Assembly: GCF_042665255.1 (NCBI RefSeq) | Contig: NZ_JBHTCD010000004.1 | Source: Insolitispirillum peregrinum | GTDB lineage: Bacteria > Pseudomonadota > Alphaproteobacteria > Rhodospirillales > Rhodospirillaceae | Strand: one strand, 5' to 3' | Length of the DNA stretch: 64,000 nucleotides | In this document: in pieces, positions 51,024-59,806 of the stretch | Numbering within the stretch: the stretch's first letter is position 1 | Layout: each line of letters opens with the position of its first letter | The notes under the pieces: model-generated | Told to the model about the DNA's origin: nothing | Database searches by the model: none | The model's input: only the letters and a program-made list of their open reading frames with translations | Made by a program: the position numbers and the translations under genes

Positions 51024-51611
51024 TTACCATTCGCGCGGGGGGTAAATCCCGCTTGTGCAGATGCAATACTGCAAGGCCAGGTACGGCTGGCGGTTTTCAT
51101 GGGCCTGATCGCCGCCGGATGGCAACAGGGAGGCTGCGGCCAGTGAGGTTATGCTGTTGTTGCTACCGGGAGCGTAATAGTTCGGCGGATTGGGCGCTGC
51201 CGTGGGGGTGGTTGTGGTGCGCTGACAGGTCCCCAGGATGGCTCCGGCAATGGCCCCGGATGCCGCTGGATTAAGCGTCGTGGCATTGAACTGATGGTTA
51301 TGCGGCGGTATCTGCGCGGTGGTCAGGGTGACGCCTTCGCTGCCACCTTGTCCGGCTGTCCCGATCTGCATGATCTGTCCAGGCATGATGGAATAGCTTG
51401 GCGGGTTCCTGCCGTATCCAACGACCACCCGCCCCCGCAGGTCCGGCAGGGCAAAGGTGGTGCGTCCATCGCCGCCGTAATATACCCCCAGCAAGCTGTA
51501 CAAGGCTGCGTTGGACTGGATCTGCAAGATCTGGCCTTCACAAGGCGTCCATTCCGCAGGCTTTTTGCCGAAGGCGAACAATGAGATTTCGCCCAAAAAG
51601 GATTCGGACAT
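51024..51611 (-). CDS. Phage tail-collar/microcystin-dependent protein, copy 1
   Basis: 195 residues from ATG 51611. LGEISLFAFGKKPAEWTPCEG and GGDGRTTFALPDLRGRVVVG define the collar domain; ENRQPYLALQYCICTSGIYP ends it. It is the first gene of the three-gene minus-strand run and has the only clear promoter (51712-51740). Confidence 0.87.
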   Translation of the reverse strand: MSESFLGEISLFAFGKKPAEWTPCEGQILQIQSNAALYSLLGVYYGGDGRTTFALPDLRGRVVVGYGRNPPSYSIMPGQIMQIGTAGQGGSEGVTLTTAQIPPHNHQFNATTLNPAASGAIAGAILGTCQRTTTTPTAAPNPPNYYAPGSNNSITSLAAASLLPSGGDQAHENRQPYLALQYCICTSGIYPPREW

Positions 51612-51711
51612 GAAGATTGCCTCCCCATAAGTGTTTCGCCGCACTGTCACCATTCATGATGGTGATATCCGGTATAGGAGGCGAGAAAGGCAATGCCGTA
51701 AAGAGAGTTAA

Positions 51712-51740
51712 ATTATATAAAAAACATCTTTCCGTGTTGA
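51712..51740 (-). promoter_or_regulatory. Promoter of the tail-collar genes
   Basis: -10 TATAAT (51717-51712) perfect, 17-base spacer, -35 TCAACA (51740-51735, 4 of 6). The flanking bases are AT-rich in a GC-rich genome. The first tail-collar start is about 100 bases downstream. Confidence 0.6.
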
Positions 51741-52022
51741 CTGGTGGGGAGGGGTAACAACCTATGGATGTTGTCTTGTCATGCCTGAATACATGATCAT
51801 GCTTGTGTTGGCAGACGAAATCGTTTTGCGTAAGAGAATAAGGAAAATCTCTTCTGCCGACAGATGTTGGCCGTAATGGGGCCCTACACCAGAAGCGATG
51901 ATCCGGCTGTTATCTGGAAAGGTCCTGGTGCTAACGAATAAAATCTATAGGAGTATTATTCCATAAAAATCTTTATGAGTGATTCTTGTCGTCAAGGGCA
52001 CCATATCCAGAGCAACAAGAAA
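51741..52022. other. Intergenic region, nothing recognised
   Basis: About 280 bases of moderate GC between the tail-collar promoter and the hydroxylase terminator. I see no coding frame with a credible start, no tRNA-like cloverleaf and no repeats matching other parts of the window. Confidence 0.4.
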
Positions 52023-52047
52023 GGGGGTAGCCAAAAGGACTACCCCC
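52023..52047 (-). terminator. Hairpin terminator of the hydroxylase gene
   Basis: GGGGGTAG and CTACCCCC (52023-52030, 52040-52047) form an 8-bp stem with a 9-base loop, followed by TTTCTT on the minus strand. It lies 85 bases beyond the hydroxylase stop. Confidence 0.6.
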
Positions 52048-52131
52048 CTGAAACGCGTCTGATCAGACAAAAGCCCGGATATCCTGTCCCCCATCAGGGG
52101 TATTGGTGGCCGCGTGCTCCGGGTCGAGGCT

Positions 52132-53376
52132 CTAGCAGGATTCTCCCCGCATCAGACGGGGCAGCTTGCCAACATCCCCCATGGCATGTTTCATGAAGAA
52201 GACCTTCAGTTTCGGCAGGCGGTTGACAGCGGCAAGCCCCAGTGTGCGGGCCAGTCGCAGCGGCTTGATGTCATTGGAAAACAGCCGGACAATTCCGTCG
52301 GTCATCCCCAGCATCAGCATGTTGTCCGGGCGGCGCCAGCGCTGGTAATCGGTCAGGATGGCGGTGCTGCCCAGATCCACCCCCAGCCGCTTGGCGTTCA
52401 CCAGCACTTCGACCAGTGCCGCCACATCGCGCAGGCCATAGTTCATCCCCTGCCCGGCCACCGGGTGCATGCCGTGGGCGGCGTCGCCAACCAGTGCCAG
52501 ACGGCGGTCAATGTAGCGGTCGGCGAATTGCAGGGTCAGCGGATAGGCAAACACCTTGCTGACCACCTTCACTTCGCCGAGGAACGAGCCGAACCGGCTC
52601 ATCAGTTCGGCATGGAACTCCTGCGGGCTGAGCGACAGCAGGGAGTCAATCAGGCTGTCCTTTTCCGTCCACACCAGCGAGGAATGGTGCCCACCCGGCA
52701 GCGGCAGGATGGCAAACGGACCTGAGGCAAGGAAGCGTTCGTGGGCAATGCCCTGATGGTCCTTTTCATGCCAGACGGTCATCACGATGCCGGACTGGTG
52801 ATAGGGCAGGGTGGTGATGGAAATGCCCGCCATCTGCCGCACCTGCGACCGGCGGCCATCGGCGGCCACCACCAGCGCAGCGCGCACGGTTGACCCGTCA
52901 CTCAGCACGGCGGTCACGCCATCCTGCGTCCGCTCCAGACTGACCAGCGACACCGGGGCCAGCATGGTCAGGTTGGGCAGCTCGGCGGAACGGGCAAAAA
53001 TACCGCGCCGGATGGTGCGGTTCGATGCCATCCAGCCCATTTCCTCACCGACATCCTGATGGTCGTAATGCAGGTAAAAGGGGCTGTCGCTGTCGGTGAC
53101 CCGAATATCGAGGATCGGCTGCACATCGGGTTTCATGTGTTCCCAGATGCCAACCACCTGCAAAATACGCTGGCAGGCTCCGGCGATGGCCGACGAGCGG
53201 CCATCATAGTCGTCTTCCAGCAGGTGGTCCTGACTGTCCCGGTCCACCACCACGGCACTGATGCCATGTTGAGCCAGGGCGCATCCCAGTGTTCCGCCAA
53301 CGAGTCCGCCACCGATGATCAGCACGTCGGTGGTCAGGGTGGCCCCGGAGGAGGCAAGGGGAGTGGAAGAGGACAT
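52132..53376 (-). CDS. FAD-dependent ubiquinone-biosynthesis-type hydroxylase (UbiH/UbiF/COQ6 family)
   Basis: 414 residues. The FAD motif TDVLIIGGGLVGGTLGCALA is at residues about 16-35, with VVAADGRRSQVRQMAG and RLALVGDAAHGMHPVAGQGMN as the other FAD motifs of the family. It probably hydroxylates the quinone ring in ubiquinone synthesis; which carbon is not shown. ATG 53376 has AGGAG upstream; the longer open frame lacks homology. Confidence 0.88.
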   Translation of the reverse strand: MSSSTPLASSGATLTTDVLIIGGGLVGGTLGCALAQHGISAVVVDRDSQDHLLEDDYDGRSSAIAGACQRILQVVGIWEHMKPDVQPILDIRVTDSDSPFYLHYDHQDVGEEMGWMASNRTIRRGIFARSAELPNLTMLAPVSLVSLERTQDGVTAVLSDGSTVRAALVVAADGRRSQVRQMAGISITTLPYHQSGIVMTVWHEKDHQGIAHERFLASGPFAILPLPGGHHSSLVWTEKDSLIDSLLSLSPQEFHAELMSRFGSFLGEVKVVSKVFAYPLTLQFADRYIDRRLALVGDAAHGMHPVAGQGMNYGLRDVAALVEVLVNAKRLGVDLGSTAILTDYQRWRRPDNMLMLGMTDGIVRLFSNDIKPLRLARTLGLAAVNRLPKLKVFFMKHAMGDVGKLPRLMRGESC

Positions 53377-53590
53377 GGGCGTGTCTCCTGCAACACTGCG
53401 GCAAAGGAAAGAAACCGCCGCACTGTGGACCGGTGACAGGGGGTTGTCCAGCGTTTCGGCGGGGCGTGGATCTCTTTGGAAAGAGTACAAAATGATTAAA
53501 AAAGGGTCATTGCATAAAAAGTATCCACAGGAATCCGTCGGAGAGGCGCAGGGTATCCCCCAAACGGGCCATTCCCTGCTTTCCGGTGAG

Positions 53591-53607
53591 TTGGCATGAC
53601 TTTTGAA
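53591..53607 (+). promoter_or_regulatory. Candidate sigma-54 promoter of the P-II gene
   Basis: TTGGCATGACTTTTGAA has the -24 GG and the correct spacing to a -12-like TTGA, but Ala/Cys positions differ from TTGGCACG-N4-TTGCW (CA to T, GC to GA). It ends 45 bases before the start codon. P-II genes are often sigma-54 controlled in this class. Confidence 0.4.
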
Positions 53608-53651
53608 TGATACCCCGCCGAACAGGGTAGGCTTTGGCCAGAAAAACGATC

Positions 53652-53990
53652 ATGAAACTCATCACTGCCGTCATCAAACCGTTCAAGCTCGATGAAGTCC
53701 GCGAAGTGCTCGTGGCGATGGGCCTGCACGGCATGACTGCCACCGAAGTCAAAGGCTTTGGCCGACAAAAGGGGCAGTCTGAAATGTATCGTGGTGCCGA
53801 GTACGAGATCAGCTATCTGCCAAAGATGAAGCTGGAAGTGGTGGTTACCGATGATCAGGTCGATCAGGTGGTGGCAACCATCCAGAATCAGGCTCGGACC
53901 GGGCGCATCGGCGATGGCAAGATTTTCGTCACCGACTGCACCGAGGTGGTGCGCATCCGCACCGGCGAGACTGGTATCGAAGCCTTGTAG
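53652..53990 (+). CDS. glnB: Nitrogen regulatory protein P-II
   Basis: 112 residues. KLITAVIKPFKLDEVREVL and the T-loop GQSEMYRGAEYEISYLPK with the uridylylated Tyr, then IGDGKIFVTDCTEVVRIRTGETG, all intact. It senses 2-oxoglutarate and ATP/ADP. GlnB or GlnK cannot be told apart here, since neither glnA nor amtB is beside it. ATG 53652 is the family start. Confidence 0.92.
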   Translation: MKLITAVIKPFKLDEVREVLVAMGLHGMTATEVKGFGRQKGQSEMYRGAEYEISYLPKMKLEVVVTDDQVDQVVATIQNQARTGRIGDGKIFVTDCTEVVRIRTGETGIEAL

Positions 53991-54146
53991 GGCCGGTATC
54001 CCCTTTCGGGTCTGGCAAGGCAGAGGTCTTTACGTCTGCTGTTCCGGTTTTGCCAACAGGTCGGTTGGCTGTGTGTTTTGTGTGTTATCCGGCGTTTCCT
54101 CCGGTTGGATGTGGTGTGACATCCAGTCTCTTTCCTCCCTCTCTTG

Positions 54147-54187
54147 CCCCCGGCCGGATCTCTCCCCGACCGGGGGTCTTTTTTTTT
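54147..54187 (+). terminator. Rho-independent terminator after the P-II gene
   Basis: CCCCGGCCGG and CCGACCGGGG form a stem with one mismatch and an 8-base loop, followed by TC and a run of nine T. It is the strongest terminator in the accessory half of the window and lies just before the convergent CARF gene end. Confidence 0.85.
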
Positions 54188-54208
54188 CCAAAGCGGGCAG
54201 GACAGAGC

Positions 54209-55081
54209 TCACTCTTCCCCCAGGGTCCCTATATCGATCTTTGCATCATAGTAGCGTGGTTCACCATTATTGTTTACATAACTGAAAACAAGTTGACGGT
54301 TAAGGGTTGTAATGGCGGCTGCTATACTGAACGTCTTGAGTCCGGCAGTTGCATCTATGCATATTTCATTGTGTCTTACTTCATGGTCTTTCATGGCTTT
54401 GTCAACGGCGCTGTTCAAGGCATCTGTGACACTGTTGTAATCTTCAAAGTCAATGCCATCGCTGGTGACCATTTTAATCTCCGGGATGCCCCCATTGATT
54501 ATGCCTCTTTGTATGGCATCTCCCAGCCTGCCCATTAAAATCGCCTGGAAATTGCTAAAATGCGGACATGAGGCTTCGGACGCAATGACCAGGATCGCTT
54601 TCATCGTCTTTGGATGGGATTGTTCCTTCATGTGGTCCCAGACGATGCGGAGATTCTGCTGCCATGGATGCCGAGGGCCGTTCTGAATGTATTGTTCAAT
54701 CTCTGTATCCCGCATCCGCTGCAGGCCTTCAGCTTGAGCGGGGTTATCTGGCGATAATCCCATGATCAGCACGGTGCGTTGCTTCCCGGAGGTTTGTCCC
54801 ACCATCCGGGCCCGGGTTCCCAGAAACGCGCCTCGCAGATGGTATAGCCACAGAGCCGTAGCGCAGAAAATAACGAACGAAAGCAGTACCCCTAATATCA
54901 ACGTCGTTGTGGACGTGAAGCCGGTTGTCTCTGTCCACCAAGGCTCAAGCTGTTTGATCAGGTCTTGTGCAAAGTCCCCTACCCACCCTGCGGACACGAC
55001 GACCGCTAATGAAAGCAACAGAAGGCGAAGTTTCCTGCAAAACATTTTGATTCTCTTCATGATCATGAACGACCCGGACAT
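54209..55081 (-). CDS. Membrane-anchored CARF-domain protein, putative type III CRISPR effector
   Basis: 290 residues. Two hydrophobic segments (about 17-33 and 59-82) are separated by a short polar loop with two adjacent Trp; residues about 102-285 form a CARF-like Rossmann domain: RTVLIMGLS at its first strand and CIDATAGLKTFSIAAAITTL as the signature helix of the ligand pocket. No HEPN, PD-D/E, nuclease or protease motif is seen. CARF domains bind cyclic oligoadenylates made by Cas10, and this gene is divergent from the cmr operon. By analogy with Cam1-type proteins the outcome of binding may be a change in membrane state. The start is uncertain: ATG 55045 has AAGAGA upstream, ATG 55081 is the longest. 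Confidence 0.78.
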   Translation of the reverse strand: MSGSFMIMKRIKMFCRKLRLLLLSLAVVVSAGWVGDFAQDLIKQLEPWWTETTGFTSTTTLILGVLLSFVIFCATALWLYHLRGAFLGTRARMVGQTSGKQRTVLIMGLSPDNPAQAEGLQRMRDTEIEQYIQNGPRHPWQQNLRIVWDHMKEQSHPKTMKAILVIASEASCPHFSNFQAILMGRLGDAIQRGIINGGIPEIKMVTSDGIDFEDYNSVTDALNSAVDKAMKDHEVRHNEICIDATAGLKTFSIAAAITTLNRQLVFSYVNNNGEPRYYDAKIDIGTLGEE

Positions 55082-55168
55082 ATGGGGGAAGATTTTCCTG
55101 TTCTCCCCTAAAGAGGGAGTGCAAACGATTGACGATATCCTGAGGTGGTGTCACATTTCCACCGAATG

Positions 55169-55264
55169 TTAGAGTGCTGTCACGATGGGCGAAAATGCTC
55201 TGCCCTTTCGATGTCGTATGTTCCGGGCCGTTGACCCTGAACGGTTCCCTTGAAAATGCCCTGA
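55169..55264. mobile_element. MITE related to IS630, copy 2 (degenerate)
   Basis: 96 bases, the same length as the copy at 43695-43790, starting TTAGAGTG and ending GAAAATGCCCTGA, with GCCGTTGACC and CTTGAAAATGC in the same order inside. The terminal repeats have decayed. It fills the gap between the CARF gene and cmr1, ending 13 bases before the cmr1 ATG, so it may carry or have replaced promoter sequence. Confidence 0.7.
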
Positions 55265-55277
55265 TGGTGGTGCCCCC

Positions 55278-56675
55278 ATGGACGCGTCCTTCCCGCCTAT
55301 GCCGACCTGCCCGCCTATGCCGACCTGCGGAAAAGATTTGCCTGATCCTCATCGTCACGCACTGCGGCGGGGCGATTGCCCACGGGAAACGCTGTCCGTA
55401 AAGTTGGAAGTGATGACGCGCATCATCGGTGGAGGGACTCGCCCCCGCACGACCGACGATATCGACTACATCCGTCCGGGCAGCGTGCGCGGTCATCTGC
55501 GTTTCTGGTGGCGGGCCTTGCAGGAGCCGGGGCTGTCATCGGCGGACCTTTACGAGAAAGAGTGCGCCTTGTGGGGCGGTGCGACATCCGCGCAATCCGG
55601 TGGCCGCTCAGCGGTAGAGCTGCGGATTAAGGTGCGCAAAAAAGTTAAAGGGAGGAAATATGCAAAGGATGAACAGTCCCAAGAAACGATAAAAAAAGAA
55701 GGATATGTTACTTGGACTATCGTTGATGCTGGAAAGAGCGTGGAGCCAGGGATGACTTTCACCCTGACTTTGATCGCTCCGCAAGATCGGATGGCAGAGG
55801 TCAGGGATAGCGTGGCAGCATGGATCCTGTTTGGGGGCTATGGCGGGCGAACGAGGCGAGGTGCGGGGACGTTGCGCCCCGTTGATGACGATGCGGCCCG
55901 CTGGTTACCCCGATGGGATGCCAATCCACAGACCTTCCTGTCCAATCTCAACGCCGTCCTTCCCAACGTTCGCTTTGGGGCTGATGCAGGAGACGCGAGT
56001 CAGACACCCAGCCTGTACGGGGCTGATATTCTGGTGGGCCCCAAACCAATGGCCGCCATGGACGCCTGGCATAAGGTCATCGCGTGCCTGCAAGAGTTTC
56101 GCCAGGGGGCATCCGGCAACAGGGGACTGCGGGCGCGGGAGCCTGGGGTTACGCGAGACCGCCCCAGCATCTCCAACTGGCCGGAAGCGGACAAGGTGCG
56201 GCAGCTGCCAGACGACAAAGAACGACACTGGTCCCATCGTCCGCGCTACAATGCACAGCCTGCATGGCCCCGCGCCGGATTTGGTTTGCCCATCATCGGG
56301 CGCTTTCAGAGAAAATCTGCCAATCATACGCCGTACACAGAACCCGGCGATTTTACCATCGGCTGGATTGATTCAGGCGGCACGGCAATGAATCGCCTTG
56401 CCAGTCCGGTGATCATCAAGGCCCTTCCCCTCGCAGATGGGAAATTTATCCCCTGTGTGCTCTGGTTGCGCCGTGCCTGGCCCGAGGGGCAGGTGGGGCT
56501 GCAAATAAAGGTGCAAGGGAAGGACACCATATCCGAAAAATCCCGTGCCCCCTTTGACCGCCTGTTGGGCGACGGTGATACGGCCTTGTTTGCGCCTCTT
56601 GAAAAGCCGTCGCTGCGCGAGGCGTTTCTCGGGTGGTTGGTGGATATCAAGAAGATGAAGAAGGTGAGTCCATGA
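55278..56675 (+). CDS. cmr1: Type III-B RAMP protein Cmr1
   Basis: 465 residues. The core Cmr1 motif YIRPGSVRGHLRFWWRALQE is at about residues 63-82 and a Gly-rich GGYGGRTRRGAGTL loop near 190. It holds the 3' end of the crRNA-target duplex in the Cmr complex. The N-terminal FPPMPTCPPMPTC is encoded by an 18-base tandem duplication (55295-55330). The end overlaps cas10 (ATGA). A start further downstream, at the conserved VKLEVMT region, is possible. Confidence 0.92.
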   Translation: MDASFPPMPTCPPMPTCGKDLPDPHRHALRRGDCPRETLSVKLEVMTRIIGGGTRPRTTDDIDYIRPGSVRGHLRFWWRALQEPGLSSADLYEKECALWGGATSAQSGGRSAVELRIKVRKKVKGRKYAKDEQSQETIKKEGYVTWTIVDAGKSVEPGMTFTLTLIAPQDRMAEVRDSVAAWILFGGYGGRTRRGAGTLRPVDDDAARWLPRWDANPQTFLSNLNAVLPNVRFGADAGDASQTPSLYGADILVGPKPMAAMDAWHKVIACLQEFRQGASGNRGLRAREPGVTRDRPSISNWPEADKVRQLPDDKERHWSHRPRYNAQPAWPRAGFGLPIIGRFQRKSANHTPYTEPGDFTIGWIDSGGTAMNRLASPVIIKALPLADGKFIPCVLWLRRAWPEGQVGLQIKVQGKDTISEKSRAPFDRLLGDGDTALFAPLEKPSLREAFLGWLVDIKKMKKVSP

Positions 56676-58522
56676 GCGGGCATCTGTTGTTGCTGTCGAT
56701 TGGCCCGGTTCAGGACTTTATTGCCCAGGCGCGTCGGACCCGTGATTTATGGTTTGGCAGTCATGTTCTGTCCGAACTGTCACGCGCTGCCGCCCGTGCG
56801 ATGGCGGAGCGGGGGGGCAGGCTCATTTTTCCTGCTCTGCCCGCAGGCGATCCCGAACTGGAGCCTTGCGACGGGCCGCTGCGCTTAAAAAATCCGCCCC
56901 TCAACATTGCCAACAAGATTCTCGCTGAATTTCCTCAGGAGGCCGATCCGGCGGTGATCGCTGCCGATGTGCGCGCGGTGATCCGCAGGGTTTGGCAGGA
57001 TATGGCCTGCGAGGTGAAGAAAAAGGTGGCTGGCCTGTTGGAATCGGGTCTTGACGCGCTGTGGGATGAACAGATCAACGATCTGCTGGAGATCCACGCC
57101 AGCTGGTGCCCGTTTGAAGACAGTGGAGATGGCTATCGGGATGCGCGCCACCGGCTGGAGGACGCCCTGGCAACCCGCAAGACGTTGCGTGATTTCCGAC
57201 CGTGGAAGATCCATCGGCACGGTGCCCCGAAATCAAGTCTGGATGGTGCCCGTGTCAGTGTCCTGCGGGCGCACAGCAGGGATACCGGCTTATCGAGGAA
57301 ATACCGCATTGCGGAGTCCGAACATCTGGATGCGGTGGGACTGGTCAAGCGTGCAGGGGGGGAGCCCGGACAGTTCGTTCCCTTGCACAACATTGCCGCT
57401 GCCCCGTGGTTGTTGGTGGCACAGCAGCACGCCCCGGATGCGCTGGGGGCTCTGGTCCGTGGCTGCGAACAGAGTGCAGTCCCAAGGGTTGAGCGACCGG
57501 ATCTGCCGTGTGCAAAATCTTTCGCGTTCAATGCCACTGTTTTGACCGCCAGCCGTCTGCCTGTCCTGTTTCAGGAACTGGGGAATACCGACATCAAGGC
57601 CAAAGCGGAAGCGTTTGAAAAACAGTCTTTGGCCCCCTTGCTGAAGGCGCTGGGTGGACAGGAACCGACCCCGTATCTTGCCTGTCTGCTGGCGGATGGG
57701 GATCGGATGGGGGTGGCGATTGACCGGATGAATTGCCCGGAAAGTCATCGGACGTTCTCTGTCGCCCTGTCCGGTTTTGCCAGACAGGCCCGCCGGATTG
57801 TCGAACAACAGTGCTATCAGGGGGGCCTGATCTATGCCGGTGGCGATGATGTTCTCGCCCTGCTCCCTGTCGAGCAGGCTGTTGCCTGCGCCGATGTGTT
57901 GCGCAGGGTGTTTCTCGAGGTCATGAAGGAGGCCTTGCCCGGCACCGACGAAGCGCAATTGCCCACTCTGTCGGTTGGCATTGGTATCGGCCATGTCATG
58001 GATGGCCTGGCTCCGCTGCTCACTCTGGCGCGGCAGGCGGAGCGGATGGCAAAGGATGCTCCCATCACTGGAGGATCGGGGCGCAACGCTCTGGCGTTGA
58101 CACTGGCCAAACGCTCGGGAGGGGAACGGCGGTGGCGGTCATCGTGGAACGATGAACCCGCCTCGTTGCTCGACAAGGGGATGGGCTTGTTGGAGGACGG
58201 AGTCCTGTCAACCGGCAAGCTGCACGAGGTGCATGGTTTGTTGCGGCGGTTGCCCGATCCCACACAGGTTTCGTCTCTGGATGATCTGGCGTGGTCCTTG
58301 CTGTTGCGCGATGAGGTCGGTCGCATTCTGTCCCGTGTTCATGGGGGCGGCGGGGTGAGAATTGACCTGTCCGCCATCGGTTTGGCCGGTTTGGCTGACG
58401 GTGGCTATCGGGCGGCCAGAGAACGGGTGCAGGGGTGGATTGACCGGCTGCTGATCGCCCGTTTCATTCGGGACTGTCGGGTCTGTGTGCCGGGAAACGG
58501 CGTGGAAAGGGCCTCGCGATGA
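56672..58522 (+). CDS. cas10: Type III-B Cas10 (Cmr2), cyclase-competent and without HD domain
   Basis: 616 residues. The protein begins directly with the Cmr2 palm-type motif LLLLSIGPVQDFIAQARRTR; the HD nuclease domain found in many Cas10s is absent. The second palm has LLADGDRMGVAID (about 339-351) and the catalytic YAGGDDVLAL (GGDD at 390-393). It should make cyclic oligoadenylate on target RNA binding. ATG 56672 overlaps the cmr1 stop. It overlaps cmr3 by 4 bases. Confidence 0.94.
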   Translation: MSGHLLLLSIGPVQDFIAQARRTRDLWFGSHVLSELSRAAARAMAERGGRLIFPALPAGDPELEPCDGPLRLKNPPLNIANKILAEFPQEADPAVIAADVRAVIRRVWQDMACEVKKKVAGLLESGLDALWDEQINDLLEIHASWCPFEDSGDGYRDARHRLEDALATRKTLRDFRPWKIHRHGAPKSSLDGARVSVLRAHSRDTGLSRKYRIAESEHLDAVGLVKRAGGEPGQFVPLHNIAAAPWLLVAQQHAPDALGALVRGCEQSAVPRVERPDLPCAKSFAFNATVLTASRLPVLFQELGNTDIKAKAEAFEKQSLAPLLKALGGQEPTPYLACLLADGDRMGVAIDRMNCPESHRTFSVALSGFARQARRIVEQQCYQGGLIYAGGDDVLALLPVEQAVACADVLRRVFLEVMKEALPGTDEAQLPTLSVGIGIGHVMDGLAPLLTLARQAERMAKDAPITGGSGRNALALTLAKRSGGERRWRSSWNDEPASLLDKGMGLLEDGVLSTGKLHEVHGLLRRLPDPTQVSSLDDLAWSLLLRDEVGRILSRVHGGGGVRIDLSAIGLAGLADGGYRAARERVQGWIDRLLIARFIRDCRVCVPGNGVERASR

Positions 58523-59790
58523 CAAAAAAGCCAACCTTTTACGTTCTGACGCCACGGGACGGCTTTTTTTGCAAGGATGGCCGTGGCTGGTTTACCGATG
58601 GTGAAGGGCGTGCCCGCAGTCTCGACTGGCCAATGCCGACAACGGTTTTGGGGGCCTTGCGGACAGCCTGGGGACGGGGGCAGGAAAAGAAAAGCGGGTC
58701 GGTGTTGTCGCCCGCACAGTGGCGGCAGGTTGCCGGGGCTGTCGGTCTGGATGCCATGATTGCGCTGCGGCGACCGTTGAAAGACATCACCCGGAAAGAC
58801 ATCACCCAGAAAGACATCACTTGGGACGTCAGCCATCGGATGTGGCCTTGTCCTGCCGATGCCTTGATGGATGAAAGCGGGCACTTGATCCGCCTGGAGT
58901 GTCGGGAATCTTCTGACCTTCCCCCGACGCTCCCTGCCGGGGATGATCCTGAGGCGCAGGCGATCGAGGCGCTGTGGCGGCCAGGACGTGAGGGAAAAGG
59001 CAAGGCAAAACCGGGCCCTCGCTGGTGGACGGACGCCATGTTCCTTGACTGGCTGATGGGGACCGTACCGCGTGACACCGTGCCTCGTGACACCGTGTCT
59101 CGTGGCCCGTCCAGACGGGCAGAGGTCAAGCTGGCACTCAATCCGTCCAGTGCTACCGCCGCCAACAGCATGCTGTATGTGGAAGAGGTGGTGGAGACGC
59201 TGGAGGCGGCTCCGCAGGCTGCTCATGATGTCCATGAGTGGGCGATGGGCTGCCGTGTTCTGCTCGAAAGTGCCGCTTTGCCATGCGGTGACGATGATCC
59301 GCTGCGGCCCGTGACGTTTGGGGGAGGGCAGCGCCCTGCCTGTTTGGACTCGATATCGACAGATACCGGGAATTCGAAAGCTGTGCCCGGCGTTTTTCGC
59401 ATACCGGAACAATTGAAGAAGGTGGTGCGAAAGCGCCGCCCCCGGCTTTTGCGCCTGATTGCGGTGACACCGCTGTCGTTTGAACATGGGTGGCTGCCTG
59501 ACGGGTGCCAGGTGGACGATGGATGCTTTGCGTGGACGTTGCCATCTGTCGGGACGCCGGTCTGGTTGCGTGCCGCTCTGGTGCCCCGGCCACAGCATGT
59601 GTCGGGCTGGGACATGGTGGAAAACAGGCCAAAAGACACCATCCGGCTGGTTCCCCCCGGATCGGTCTATGTGGTGGAGCGCCGGGACGGGAAGCCGTTC
59701 AGCCACCAGGAGGTCGAGGCGCTGTGGTTCAGCAGTCTTGGCGGTAGAACGGACGAGGGGTTTGGACTGATCGTGCCCGGATTGGGGTGA
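58519..59790 (+). CDS. cmr3: Type III-B RAMP protein Cmr3
   Basis: 423 residues. FYVLTPRDGFFCKDGRGWF and SLDWPMPTTVLGALRTAWG are the Cmr3 N-terminal features; the C-terminus has GRTDEGFGLIVPG, the Gly-rich RAMP loop. It caps the crRNA 5' tag with Cas10. Two sets of in-frame tandem 15-base repeats are present, giving KDIT-type (58785-58830) and PRDTV-type (59060-59105) peptide repeats, likely in loops. Confidence 0.9.
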   Translation: MTKKPTFYVLTPRDGFFCKDGRGWFTDGEGRARSLDWPMPTTVLGALRTAWGRGQEKKSGSVLSPAQWRQVAGAVGLDAMIALRRPLKDITRKDITQKDITWDVSHRMWPCPADALMDESGHLIRLECRESSDLPPTLPAGDDPEAQAIEALWRPGREGKGKAKPGPRWWTDAMFLDWLMGTVPRDTVPRDTVSRGPSRRAEVKLALNPSSATAANSMLYVEEVVETLEAAPQAAHDVHEWAMGCRVLLESAALPCGDDDPLRPVTFGGGQRPACLDSISTDTGNSKAVPGVFRIPEQLKKVVRKRRPRLLRLIAVTPLSFEHGWLPDGCQVDDGCFAWTLPSVGTPVWLRAALVPRPQHVSGWDMVENRPKDTIRLVPPGSVYVVERRDGKPFSHQEVEALWFSSLGGRTDEGFGLIVPGLG

Positions 59791-59806
59791 AAAAGGGTTA
59801 CTGACA

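Noticed and set aside
49678..51611. Prophage remnant
   Set aside because: Only three tail-collar paralogues are present, with no integrase, capsid, terminase, lysis or other tail genes and no attachment repeats.
55129..55157. cmr promoter with TTGACG at 55129-55134
   Set aside because: No acceptable -10 hexamer stands 16-18 bases downstream.
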